Shown here one piece after another: positions 34,809-43,649 of a stretch of DNA of 64,000 nucleotides. The stretch's first letter is position 1, and every line of letters begins with the position of its first letter. Position numbers and translations under genes: made by a program. The notes beneath the pieces were generated by a model. It had not been told where the DNA came from and made no database searches. It saw only the letters and a program-made list of their open reading frames with translations. Source of the stretch: JBKBUF01 sp046290815 (GTDB taxonomy: Bacteria > Bacteroidota > Bacteroidia > Cytophagales > Cytophagaceae); NCBI GenBank assembly GCA_046290815.1, contig JBKBUF010000011.1, positions 62,001 to 126,000 of the forward strand, written 5' to 3'.

Positions 34809-36470
34809 TCAGTGCTTTGAGACTTTTTCGGAGACTTTTTCACCGTTTTTATAAACTTCGGTTTTTGTATGTTTCCCTGTCTCCTCATAATAATTCCAGC
34901 TGCCGCTTTTTTTGCCGTTGATGAAATTTCCTGCTACTTGAACCTGTCCGTTTTCATAGAAAATTTTATATGAGCCATACTGCACATTGTTTTTGTAATG
35001 AATTTCCGATTTGATTTTTCCTCCGGGAAAATAGCTGTACCAGATGCCGGTTTTTATTCCATTGGAATATTGTTCCTTTTCAACAAGTTTTTCCGACTCA
35101 TCATAAATAAATCGCTCGTTGTGCAACAGATCATTGTTGTATGTTTCTTTATATTTTATCTTACCATTCTCATGGTATGTTACCCAATTTCCTGTTTTTA
35201 ATTTTGTCTGCTCACCGGTAAGACTTCTGCTTTTGGATTTGCCGGGAACTGTGCTTCGGTTGGTGTACATCTGTTCCTGCTGCAATTTGCCCGAATCAAA
35301 ATATACCTTTGAGGTGATAACCAAAGCACCGTCTTCGTACTTGTAAAGGCTTTCTTCAGCAACTTTTCCATTCTTATGGAAGGTGATGTTCTTTCCGGAT
35401 TTTACCCCGTTTTTATATTTAAGAATTTGTTTTATACTTCCATCTTCAAAATAAGTTTTCACTTCTCCGTCGGGTTGCCCGGCCAGCAGATTCCCTTCGG
35501 AGATAAGAACTCCATTACGGCTGTATGATTTGAATTTTCCGTTTTGTTTACCGTTTTCAATATAAGATTCGGTCTCAATACCGCCTTCAGGATGATAGCT
35601 TTTAAAAAAGCCCGATAAAACTCCTCTTCTGTAATTCTCTTCTGTTTTTGTCTTTCCGTTTTCATAGAAGGTCTTGGTAATACCTTCTCTTTTGTTGTTT
35701 TTAAACTGGCTTTCGGAAATCAGATTTCCTTTGGCATCATATTCCTTGACAATGCCATGAAGATTTCCATATTCATAATTTCCGGTTGACTTAACTTTTC
35801 CGTCAGCATAATATGTAGTTACTTCACCGGAAAGCTGATCATCTGAATAATTTCCCTTTTGCATCAGTTTACCTTCACGATCAAATATCGAGAAGGGACC
35901 ATTTTTAATCCCTCTTGTGAAAGTAATTTTGCTTTTAGCCTGATTGGTTTCGTAGTATTCTGTGTAAATGCTGTCCAGCAACCCATCAGAAAGAAATCCA
36001 TCGGCAATCAATTTACCATCCGGATTCAATCGCTGATATTTCTTTTTATTCACAAGAGAAGGATCTGAAATATTATATATTTCTTTAAAAAGCAAACTAC
36101 CATTGATAGAATAAGTGAGGGCTTCACCATTTTTAACTCCCTCTTTGTAATAAACAGTAAATTTCACCTGGCCATTTTCAAAATATTCCTGGTAAACACT
36201 ATCCAACTGTCCGTTTTTATAATGAGCCTTGACCAGAAGATCACCTTCTTTTGAATATTTAGAGTATTGTCCGTTTTTAATTGCTGAGTCGGATGGGGAG
36301 ACAAAGAATTCTTCAAATACAGGCACTTTTATGCCAATAGAGTCATATTTAGGGTAATACGTAGTGATTTTTACCTGGCTCCAGCCCGGTAATACCATCA
36401 TAAAATAAAATAATATGGTCGTTAGCACAGCTTTTACATTAATGATTGTCATGACTCTCATAGCTTGCAA
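34809..36470 (-). CDS. secreted MORN-repeat (YwqK-like) protein
   Basis: 553 residues. A signal peptide lies at the N-terminus (ILFYFMMVLPGWSQ); the ATG at 36452 (MTIINVKAVL) is an alternative start. The rest is about 20 tandem copies of a 22-24-residue unit with the pattern YYENGxxKxExxYxNGxxxGxxxxYxxxG, for example YFENGQVKFTVYYKEG. Such beta-hairpin repeats resemble MORN motifs and the YwqK family, often mislabelled as antitoxins. The role is unknown, but a surface or envelope scaffold is plausible. It follows the thiolase gene by 27 bases. Confidence 0.85.
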   Translation of the reverse strand: MQAMRVMTIINVKAVLTTILFYFMMVLPGWSQVKITTYYPKYDSIGIKVPVFEEFFVSPSDSAIKNGQYSKYSKEGDLLVKAHYKNGQLDSVYQEYFENGQVKFTVYYKEGVKNGEALTYSINGSLLFKEIYNISDPSLVNKKKYQRLNPDGKLIADGFLSDGLLDSIYTEYYETNQAKSKITFTRGIKNGPFSIFDREGKLMQKGNYSDDQLSGEVTTYYADGKVKSTGNYEYGNLHGIVKEYDAKGNLISESQFKNNKREGITKTFYENGKTKTEENYRRGVLSGFFKSYHPEGGIETESYIENGKQNGKFKSYSRNGVLISEGNLLAGQPDGEVKTYFEDGSIKQILKYKNGVKSGKNITFHKNGKVAEESLYKYEDGALVITSKVYFDSGKLQQEQMYTNRSTVPGKSKSRSLTGEQTKLKTGNWVTYHENGKIKYKETYNNDLLHNERFIYDESEKLVEKEQYSNGIKTGIWYSYFPGGKIKSEIHYKNNVQYGSYKIFYENGQVQVAGNFINGKKSGSWNYYEETGKHTKTEVYKNGEKVSEKVSKH

Positions 36471-36497
36471 CGAATATTATTGATAATTATTGAAGTG

Positions 36498-37679
36498 TTA
36501 AAGTTTACGTAGAACAATGGCAGATGCACCTCCACCTCCGTTACAGATTCCCGTAACACCGATTTCGGCATTCTTTATTTTCAAAACATTGCATAAAGTG
36601 GTAAGGATCCTTGCTCCGGAACACCCAATTGGGTGTCCTAAAGAAACAGCACCTCCCAGGATATTTACTTTTGCAGGATCAAGCTGCAACTTCTGGTTGT
36701 TAGCTATAGAAACCACTGAGAAAGCTTCGTTGATCTCGTAAAAGCTAATATCAGTATTTTTTAATCCTGCTCTTTCTATCGCCTTTGGAATAGCAAGTGA
36801 AGGAGAGGTGGTAAACCATACAGGCTCCTGTTCAGCATCCGCAAAGCTTAATATTTCTGCCAATGGTTTTAGTCCGAGACTTTCTGCTTTTTCACTGCTC
36901 ATCAGTAGCACTGCTGCAGCGCCATCATTTAATGAAGAAGCATTGGCTGCGGTTACAGAACCTTCTTTTTCAAATACAGGTTTTAGTGATGGGATTTTAT
37001 CAAAATTTACTTTTTTGTATTCCTCATCTTCAGAGACCACCAAAGGGTCTTTTCCTTTTATTTCAGAAGACACAGCGACGATCTCATCTTTGAATAAACC
37101 GGCACTCCATGCATCTGCAGCTCTTTTGTATGAACTGATCGCATATTCATCCTGGGCAGCTCTGCTGATATTCAAAGTTTTTGCCGTATGTTCTGCTGCA
37201 TTTCCCATATGGAAATCATTGTAAACATCCCACAAGCCATCTTTGATGATACCATCTGTTAGTGTAGCGTGGCCAAGTTTTAATCCCCAGCGAGCTCTGT
37301 CGGAATAAAAGGGAACATTTGACATACTTTCCATACCACCTGCGATAACTGTGTCGGCCATTCCAAGCATAATTGATTGTGCAGCCAGCATAATGGCTTT
37401 AGATCCTGATGCGCAAACTTTGTTTACAGTTGTGCAAACAACGGAAGGATTTAAGCCGGCGTAAATGGCTGCCTGACGCGCAGGAGCCTGACCCAGATTA
37501 GCAGATAATACATTGCCCATGTATACTTCCTGAACTATGGATTTGTCTATACCTGCTTTTTCTACAGCGCCTTTGATAGCCGCTGCCCCTAATTGTGTTG
37601 CGGAGAATGATGCCAAAGTTCCTCCAAAGCTCCCTATGGGAGTTCTAACCGCTGATATAATGTAAACTTTTTTTGTCAT
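36498..37679 (-). CDS. acetyl-CoA C-acetyltransferase (thiolase)
   Basis: 393 residues, full length. It condenses two acetyl-CoA, or cleaves acetoacetyl-CoA. The nucleophile Cys89 lies in VNKVCASGSKAI, His349 in GHPIGCSGARI and Cys379 in GICNGGGGASA. The start MTKKVYIISAVRTPIG is typical. It lies 12 bases after the Bat TPR gene, so it belongs to the same transcript despite an unrelated role. Confidence 0.95.
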   Translation of the reverse strand: MTKKVYIISAVRTPIGSFGGTLASFSATQLGAAAIKGAVEKAGIDKSIVQEVYMGNVLSANLGQAPARQAAIYAGLNPSVVCTTVNKVCASGSKAIMLAAQSIMLGMADTVIAGGMESMSNVPFYSDRARWGLKLGHATLTDGIIKDGLWDVYNDFHMGNAAEHTAKTLNISRAAQDEYAISSYKRAADAWSAGLFKDEIVAVSSEIKGKDPLVVSEDEEYKKVNFDKIPSLKPVFEKEGSVTAANASSLNDGAAAVLLMSSEKAESLGLKPLAEILSFADAEQEPVWFTTSPSLAIPKAIERAGLKNTDISFYEINEAFSVVSIANNQKLQLDPAKVNILGGAVSLGHPIGCSGARILTTLCNVLKIKNAEIGVTGICNGGGGASAIVLRKL

Positions 37680-37691
37680 ATAATTCGGGTT

Positions 37692-38525
37692 TTACCAGTC
37701 GGGCTTATCTGTTTTGCCTCCCGGTCTATAAATTTTCTTTTGTTGTAAATATTGTACTTCAGAGTTCTTCATAGCCTCAAGAATAAGCTTCGCTCTTTGT
37801 TCATTCATTTGAATTTCCTTAAGCTTATTCGCTTTTAGGCCATCGGTCTCTTTACTACCATCCCAGTCCTGCTTTAGTTCGTTTTCGTCACCCTTGTGGT
37901 CATCTCCTGTACCTTGCGAGCTGCTTTGAGATTGGTTGTTGGCTTTATAATTTCCTTGTGAATTGCTGCCGCCTGAGGATTCCTGAGTTTTGCCAGACGG
38001 ATCTGATTCTCCTGTTTCACCTGTTGCAGCTAACTGGCTTTGGTTGTCCAAATTATTTCTTGTTATGCCGGTATTCATCTTAGCATTTTGAAAATCTTTT
38101 TTCAGCAGCTTTTTAACTATTTCAAGGTTTTCTCTCGCAATTTGATTGTCAGGATCGGACTTTAGCGCCTGAATGTAATAATTTACAGCTTCATTTTTTC
38201 TGTTAGCAAACCATGCAAGATTTCCCAGTTGCTGATTAGCAGTGGAACTAAGTTTTTTTTTATCTCCGGCAGCTAATTTCTTATAGATTTTTCTGCAGGA
38301 GGCTGTATCTCCGGTGTAGTAATACGATTGTGCCAGATTAAACTGAATGTTGTCATCTGTGATTCTGAATTTTTTCTCCAGCTCCTGATAGTGGAAGATT
38401 ACCTGTTTATAATCATGTTCTGCAAATGCTTTTTCTGCATCAGATATATGTGCATTGATATTGGATGTTCTGTTGAAGAACTCCAGAATAGACAGAAAGA
38501 TATTTGCAAGCAGAAACAAATGCAT
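37692..38525 (-). CDS. batC: TPR-containing BatC-like aerotolerance protein
   Basis: 277 residues. A signal or anchor segment (residues 1-18) is followed by two to three TPR units (~28-140; NLAQSYYYTGDTASC, QQLGNLAWFANRKNEAVNYYIQALKSDPDN). A long low-complexity Ser/Gln/Gly/Asn region follows (165-215) and a charged tail with YLQQKKIYRPGG. The position right after a BatB-type VWA gene identifies it as the TPR member of the Bat operon. The set is linked to stress survival and aerotolerance in Bacteroides, but the mechanism is not known. Confidence 0.85.
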   Translation of the reverse strand: MHLFLLANIFLSILEFFNRTSNINAHISDAEKAFAEHDYKQVIFHYQELEKKFRITDDNIQFNLAQSYYYTGDTASCRKIYKKLAAGDKKKLSSTANQQLGNLAWFANRKNEAVNYYIQALKSDPDNQIARENLEIVKKLLKKDFQNAKMNTGITRNNLDNQSQLAATGETGESDPSGKTQESSGGSNSQGNYKANNQSQSSSQGTGDDHKGDENELKQDWDGSKETDGLKANKLKEIQMNEQRAKLILEAMKNSEVQYLQQKKIYRPGGKTDKPDW

Positions 38526-38532
38526 ATTAAAA

Positions 38533-39501
38533 TTATATTCTTACTGTTCGGACAGTCACTAAAATATCAATAAGTATAAGAAATAGTGCAATTAAAAGAA
38601 AATAAAAATACTTATTGGCAGATACATCAAGCTTTCTTACATCGGTAACTATTCCTTTTATTCTGTTGATTTCAGCAGCGAGTATTTCTACCTGGTTTAC
38701 CTCTTCGTTAATTTGAAAATAATTTCCACCTGTGAGAATAGAAATTTCTTCCAAAATGTCTCTGTTTAAACGGCTAACTATCGGAATATTGTTTTGGTCT
38801 TTTTTAAAGCTTCCCTGATAAGGGATTTTACTTCCTTCTTCAGTGCCTACACCAACTGTGTACAGAATTATGTTTTTATTTCTATAATGATTGGCCATAT
38901 TGGCTGCTTTTTCTCCAAAATCTTCTCCATCAGAAAACAGGATAACTATTTTAGGTCTATCTTCTCTGGAATTTATTTTTTCATCCAGATGCTTGTTCAG
39001 GGCCAATTGGAGAGCAGACGAGAGATCTGAGCTGCCTTTTGGGAATATTCCCGTATGTAATGACTGGAGGAATAGTTGCAGGGCAGAGGCATCGTAGGTA
39101 AGAGGGCAGAACAGCACTGCAGTATCTGCAAAAGCGATCAGGCCCATTCGGTCAGCTTTCAGCACATTGGAAAGATATTTAATTTCATTTTTGGTCTTTT
39201 CAAGTCGTGAGGGCGGAACGTCATAGGCATTCATAGAAGCGGAGAGATCGAGGCAGATGAAGATATCTTTGCTTACCACTTTCACTTCCTTTTTGATGTC
39301 TCCGAAGGAAGGACCCAGGAAAGAAAGGATAATAAGAGCAAAATAAGCAGAACGGAGGAAGAATTTATAGAAGACACGCTTAGGGCTGCTTTTGATCTTG
39401 CGGGAGATGATGATGATCCTTAAGATCCATAGGATATAGAGGAAGATGAAAATTCCGATTATGGTGTATTCAAAAATGCCGGGTTTGAAATGCCAGATCA
39501 T
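38533..39501 (-). CDS. batB: VWA domain membrane protein of the Bat operon (BatA/BatB type)
   Basis: 322 residues. Two membrane helices lie near the N-terminus (~12-33 and 49-64) and one at the C-terminus (~298-318), with a von Willebrand A domain between. The metal-binding MIDAS motif DLSAS lies at residues 85-89, with the later Thr in GSSDLSSAL and Asp in ILFSDGEDFG. It is the first gene of the leftward run 39.5-31.6 kb. Whether it is BatA or BatB cannot be fixed from one copy; the BatC neighbour favours BatB. Confidence 0.85.
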   Translation of the reverse strand: MIWHFKPGIFEYTIIGIFIFLYILWILRIIIISRKIKSSPKRVFYKFFLRSAYFALIILSFLGPSFGDIKKEVKVVSKDIFICLDLSASMNAYDVPPSRLEKTKNEIKYLSNVLKADRMGLIAFADTAVLFCPLTYDASALQLFLQSLHTGIFPKGSSDLSSALQLALNKHLDEKINSREDRPKIVILFSDGEDFGEKAANMANHYRNKNIILYTVGVGTEEGSKIPYQGSFKKDQNNIPIVSRLNRDILEEISILTGGNYFQINEEVNQVEILAAEINRIKGIVTDVRKLDVSANKYFYFLLIALFLILIDILVTVRTVRI

Positions 39502-39578
39502 GTTGCAATTTGCATAAAGTATTGTAAGTATTGAGAATATGTAAAACGAAAAAAATATATTTTAATTTTTCGGGATGG

Positions 39579-39612
39579 TTTTGGTTATTTCAAATTAGAA
39601 ACACTATATTTG
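39579..39612 (+). promoter_or_regulatory. promoter of the tRNA-Ser/Pro cluster
   Basis: TTTTG (39579-39583), a 21-base spacer and TATATTTG (39605-39612). The spacing is slightly long, but the -7 element is perfect. The predicted start is near 39619, about 20 bases ahead of tRNA-Ser. Confidence 0.65.
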
Positions 39613-39639
39613 CGACACTTTTTTTCAGTATAGAAAGCA

Positions 39640-39729
<90 letters not shown>

Positions 39730-39745
39730 TGGGTTTTAATAAGTT

Positions 39746-39820
39746 CGGGGTGTAGCGTAGCCCGGTTATCGCGCCTGGTTTGGGACCAGGAGGTCGCAAG
39801 TTCGAATCTTGCCACCCCGA
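39746..39820 (+). tRNA. tRNA-Pro (TGG)
   Basis: The acceptor CGGGGTG pairs with CACCCCG, the anticodon stem CCTGG/CCAGG encloses loop TTTGGGA with anticodon TGG at 39781-39783, and the discriminator is A. It begins 17 bases after tRNA-Ser. Confidence 0.96.
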
Positions 39821-39833
39821 CTAATTACAAAAG

Positions 39834-39855
39834 ACATCCTCTGGGGTGTTTTTTG
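39834..39855 (+). terminator. terminator after tRNA-Pro
   Basis: A 6-bp stem with one G-T pair (39834-39839 with 39844-39849) and a TCTG loop, followed by a T run. It lies between tRNA-Pro and tRNA-Arg. No clear promoter separates it from tRNA-Arg, so some read-through is likely. Confidence 0.65.
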
Positions 39856-39864
39856 ATTTATGAT

Positions 39865-39938
<74 letters not shown>

Positions 39939-39945
39939 CAAGATA

Positions 39946-39977
39946 AAAGACCAGGTCACAGTGATCTGGTCTTTTTT
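39946..39977 (+). terminator. terminator after tRNA-Arg
   Basis: A 13-bp stem with one G-T pair (39946-39958 with 39962-39974) and a three-base loop, ending in a T run eight bases after the tRNA. Confidence 0.9.
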
Positions 39978-39982
39978 ATGCT

Positions 39983-40050
39983 CATTTCCGCCAGGTTGTC
40001 GCCAAATGTCCAGCACTGCTGTCGCCGTGGTTGCGCCATCAGCCAACCAC
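39983..40050 (+). repeat. left flanking inverted repeat of the transposase remnant
   Basis: This stretch, starting CATTTCCGCC, matches the reverse complement of 40611-40690 imperfectly but clearly. Shared blocks in the same order are CATTTCCGCC, GTTG.CG, GCACT, TCGC, GTGGTTG, GCCATC and GCCAAC. It resembles the REP-type sequences that flank REP-associated transposases. Confidence 0.7.
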
Positions 40051-40092
40051 CCTCCTTTTGTAAAAAAATCCTGTTATTAAATTTACACAGCT

Positions 40093-40606
40093 ATGGAAAT
40101 TTATTAAACTATCCAGTATTCTTTACTGGAACAATAAGGAACTGGAAAAATCTGCTTAAACCTGAAAAGTATAAAGTTATTGTTCTGAATAATCTTCAAA
40201 GGTTGGTCAAGGAAGATGAAATATATCTTTTTGCTTATTGCATAATGAGTAATCATATTCATTTGATCTGGCAGGTAAGAAATAATTATTTCTCGTCTGA
40301 AATTCAAAAACGTTTCCTGGAAAGAACATCCAAACAAATTAAAAATGATTTAAATGAAAATCATCCAGACGTACTTAGAATATTTGCTTCAAACAACGTG
40401 ATAGAACTTATCATTTTTGGAAACGTCGTCCTTTATCTGTAGAATTATTTTCCAGTCATGTTTTTGAGCAGAAATTAAGTTATATTTACAATAATCCTGT
40501 CACAGCGGGAATATGCTTAACTCCAGAAGATTATTTATTTTCCAGTGGCAGGTTTTATTATACTGAAAATGATGAATGGAGTATGCTGAGCCATTATGAA
40601 GGATAA
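40093..40606 (+). pseudogene. decayed REP-associated (IS200-like, Y1) transposase
   Basis: Read in three frames, the segment gives one protein of about 170 residues. It starts MEIY near 40093, shifts frame within about 15 bases to NYPVFFTGTIRNWKNLLKP, and continues through the HUH motif in YCIMSNHIHLIWQV to about 40400. It then shifts again to DRTYHFWKRRPLSVELF, FEQKLSYIYNNPV, LTPEDYLFSSGRFYYTENDEW and ends at 40606. This is the standard plan of Bacteroidota Y1/RAYT transposases. Besides the two frameshifts, the helix that usually carries the catalytic tyrosine (KYTS-like) reads ERTSK here, so the enzyme is dead. It is flanked by inverted repeats and sits just downstream of a tRNA cluster. 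Confidence 0.85.
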
Positions 40607-40610
40607 ATAA

Positions 40611-40690
40611 GGTGAGTTGTTGGCCGATGGCACAACCACCGCGATGGTAGTGCAAAATTCAAGCTGTTTTCGCCAACCGAGGCGGAAATG
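40611..40690 (-). repeat. right flanking inverted repeat of the transposase remnant
   Basis: On the minus strand this reads CATTTCCGCC...GGTTGGCG...GCACTACCATCGCG, then GTGGTTGTGCCATCGGCC, matching the left copy at 39983-40050. It is about ten bases longer in the middle. It begins four bases after the transposase remnant stop. Confidence 0.7.
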
Positions 40691-40802
40691 AATTTCTTTC
40701 TGATAAAAATTGGTCTAAGAGAAAGTATTATTATATTGAAAAGTATTGCATAAAGTAGATTGAGAATTTCGATACTATGACCTTTGCATTTACTTATTTT
40801 TT

Positions 40803-41441
40803 ATGAAATATGTCAGCTTATGTTTTTTCCTTTTTACAGTACTTAACTGGTTTCCAAATTTAGCCATCTCCCAAGTTATTTCTGACTCTTCCAAACTGAC
40901 AAGAGGTTATTACACCAGCTTTGAAAATTTCAGAAAAAATGTTGTAGTGCCTGCGGACATTTATCTTGAATATGATTTTTTTGAATCACCAGATTGTCCA
41001 AAAATGCAATACTGTGATAATGGTGGAATTGATTTGTTTAAACTAAAAAATAAGGAAGATAAAAGGTTTAAAACCGAAAGTTCAATTTTCGCGGTTAGCG
41101 ATGGAAAAAAACTTTATATACTTTCCCGACCCGCAGATATTTTTTCACCGGATGTGGTGGTTCAAATACTTTTCCTTGGAAAATATGCGGGTTATATAGA
41201 TTTAAAACCAGGCATGGTTACTTCGGGTCAGTATGGTGCCACTGGTTCAACGCCTCCAAAAATTGAAGAATGTGTTATTGATATGTATACCGGAGAGTTG
41301 ATACGATTGAATGAAGCCAATATGAAAAGCATTCTTAAGGATTATCCTGATATTCATCAGGAGTATAAAAATGATAAGAAGGGTAAGACCAGGAGGTTAT
41401 ATTATATTGAAATGATTAATCAATTACTAAAAAAAAACTAA
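40803..41441 (+). CDS. hypothetical secreted protein
   Basis: 212 residues with a signal peptide (MKYVSLCFFLFTVLNWFPNLAIS). The mature part opens with KLTRGYYTSFENFRKN, a phrase seen in a family of exported Bacteroidota proteins of unknown function, and contains FGDGKK-like and FLGKYAGYIDLKPG segments, with a charged C-terminus. No catalytic motif is recognised. It is monocistronic and lies between the transposase remnant and the T9SS block. Confidence 0.75.
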   Translation: MKYVSLCFFLFTVLNWFPNLAISQVISDSSKLTRGYYTSFENFRKNVVVPADIYLEYDFFESPDCPKMQYCDNGGIDLFKLKNKEDKRFKTESSIFAVSDGKKLYILSRPADIFSPDVVVQILFLGKYAGYIDLKPGMVTSGQYGATGSTPPKIEECVIDMYTGELIRLNEANMKSILKDYPDIHQEYKNDKKGKTRRLYYIEMINQLLKKN

Positions 41442-41489
41442 GTGAAAATACTGTATAAATAACTACTGGTAAAGACTATAGTTTATACC

Positions 41490-43544
41490 TCACTCCACCC
41501 TTATCTCCATCACCACCTTCTGACCTATCTCAGGTATTATCTCCTGCTGGTGTATTGTTTTGCCATCGTGGTTTTTTATGGTGATGGTATAGGGTAGTGC
41601 CAGAGATGGGTAGCTGAATTTTCCTTCCTTATCAGAACAAACTATTTGTATCTCTCCGGTCATTTGGTTACGAATCTCCATCTCGGTATCTGATAGGGCT
41701 TTATTCTTTCTTCTTATTATTCCTTCAACAGTTCCTGATGGTTGTGGCTTCAGTTCCAGGTTTACATAAAATAACACATTTTTCTTGCCGGAGTTTTTTA
41801 ATGTCATAGCACCATACCTGTTTTCTTTAACCGCAAAGAATACATAATCATTTTCAGGATCTATCTCACAGTTGAATTCACCGCTTTTATCTGTCATCAC
41901 TTTATTGATTTTTCCACTGGTTACATCTCTGTAATAGATTTCTGTATTAGACATGTCTTCTTCTTTGCCTCCCATCACCATTCCATTTACAAATGCTTTG
42001 TCTTCCTTATCCATTTCCAATACCACTTTTTTTATTTCTCCTTTTTTATATTCTCTGGTAGAAATCGGCATCGTTACTGTTCGGTATCCTTCTTTACTTA
42101 GCTTGACTTTATAATCTTTTCCGGGGTCTAATCTTAAATTTACTTTTCCATCTTTTATCATTAATTCCTGCCTGCAATTTCCTGCATGAACCAGTTTCAG
42201 TTTTACATCATTCAAGGTGTCCTGCTTCAAACGTCCACGAACTATTCCTTTTACTTCAACAGTAACTACTTCGAATGAAAATATATCGTCATCTGTTCCT
42301 CCCTTAATCCGGTTGCTTGAGAAATATCCTTTATCTCCGCTCTCATTAATCGCTAGCCCAAAATCATCTTTTGCAGAGTTGACGGGATACCCTACATTAT
42401 GAGGAATGGTGAGTTTCCCATTAATCAGATCTGAACGGTAAAGGTCCAGCCCGCCAAGTCCCGGATGTCCGTCAGACGAAAAAAACAATACCGAGTCACG
42501 GTACAGGTATGGAAACATTTCATTGCCTGAGGTATTAATTTCTGCTCCTGCATTAACAGGATCAGTCCATTGCCCGTCTCTGAAATAGCTGACATAAATA
42601 TCAGTGCCTCCAAAACCTCCCGCTTTGTCTGAGACGAAATACATGGTGCTGCCGTCATTGCTTAATGTAGGATGTGCAAAGGAGTTATTCTTATTGTTTA
42701 TAGGCAAGGGTTTTGCATTGCTCCATTCTCCGGTACTTATCTTTTCCGAAGAACAAAGAATAAGTTTATTATCCTCCGGATAAATGGATGGGCTGATGAA
42801 TGAGGTGGCATTTCGAGTAAAGACAATTCTGTTTCCCTCATTGGAAAATGATAATGGACCTTCATTCAGCTTTGAATTGATTTGCTTATCAAATATTCTG
42901 GGTTCAAATAGATTTCCGGAGGAATCTGCTTCAGCAAAGTACAAATCATAGAAATCCTGTTGCTGTCTGTTCCATTTCCTCTGGGACAAAAAGCCATTGT
43001 CCCTTGTTGAGAGGAAAACTATGCCATTGGAATAATATACCGGACAACATTCTGCATTGTCTGTATTTATGTTAACCGGTTTTACAGGATACTTTAATGA
43101 GTCGGCAAAGAAGTTTCTGTAATTATGGATGCCTTTGATTTTGTTTGCAGCTAAACTGTCAGAAGATAGATCATTTTCTGTGATGGAAAATAGAATCTTA
43201 CTCTGTTCGATTTTTCCATTGCTGAGAAGGCATTGAGCATATTTTATTTTTTCCTTTGTATTGAGGATGTTGTTTTGGTTTAAAATTTCATACCAGTAAA
43301 CTGCCTGTTCGGTTTCATTCAGTTTCATATAGCAATCCGCCAGGTTCAGCATCGACATGAAATCATTACTGTCTTTCCTGATTACTTTTTTGTAAAGCTT
43401 AGCTGCTTCCAGGTAACCCTGATGGGAATAATAATATCCTGCTCTGGATTTATTGCTTTTAAATGCAATAAAAACAGAATTCTGACTAGTGCCGGTGAAT
43501 GGCATTAGAAGCAGTAAGGAATAAAAGAATATTATTAATCTCAT
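41490..43544 (-). CDS. TPR/PD40 beta-propeller protein, PorE-like without OmpA domain
   Basis: 684 residues with a signal peptide (FYSLLLLMPFTGTSQ). TPR units cover ~30-120 (GYLEAAKLYKKVIRKDSNDF, NLADCYMKLNETEQAVYWY). PD40/WD40-like propeller repeats cover ~150-400 (SNGIVFLSTRDNG, DGSTMYFVSDKAGGFGGTDIYVS, VLFFSSDGHPGLGGLDLYRS). Three carboxypeptidase-regulatory-like beta domains follow, to the end. This is the plan of the T9SS component PorE minus its C-terminal peptidoglycan-binding OmpA domain. It lies 105 bases after the SprF gene, so it may be a periplasmic accessory of that T9SS pair. Its function is inferred from context. Confidence 0.85.
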   Translation of the reverse strand: MRLIIFFYSLLLLMPFTGTSQNSVFIAFKSNKSRAGYYYSHQGYLEAAKLYKKVIRKDSNDFMSMLNLADCYMKLNETEQAVYWYEILNQNNILNTKEKIKYAQCLLSNGKIEQSKILFSITENDLSSDSLAANKIKGIHNYRNFFADSLKYPVKPVNINTDNAECCPVYYSNGIVFLSTRDNGFLSQRKWNRQQQDFYDLYFAEADSSGNLFEPRIFDKQINSKLNEGPLSFSNEGNRIVFTRNATSFISPSIYPEDNKLILCSSEKISTGEWSNAKPLPINNKNNSFAHPTLSNDGSTMYFVSDKAGGFGGTDIYVSYFRDGQWTDPVNAGAEINTSGNEMFPYLYRDSVLFFSSDGHPGLGGLDLYRSDLINGKLTIPHNVGYPVNSAKDDFGLAINESGDKGYFSSNRIKGGTDDDIFSFEVVTVEVKGIVRGRLKQDTLNDVKLKLVHAGNCRQELMIKDGKVNLRLDPGKDYKVKLSKEGYRTVTMPISTREYKKGEIKKVVLEMDKEDKAFVNGMVMGGKEEDMSNTEIYYRDVTSGKINKVMTDKSGEFNCEIDPENDYVFFAVKENRYGAMTLKNSGKKNVLFYVNLELKPQPSGTVEGIIRRKNKALSDTEMEIRNQMTGEIQIVCSDKEGKFSYPSLALPYTITIKNHDGKTIHQQEIIPEIGQKVVMEIRVE

Positions 43545-43649
43545 ATTAAATTTTATGAAATCAGTATCTTATTTTAGATACTTTTAAGCTCTAGTGTAAA
43601 TTTTTCCTCTTTTTCGAATTTCATAATTTCGAGTTTCGAATTTTCCCCT

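Noticed and set aside
36808..37224. 138-codon antisense frame inside the thiolase gene
   Set aside because: It mirrors codon bias of a strong coding gene on the opposite strand and has no recognisable domain.
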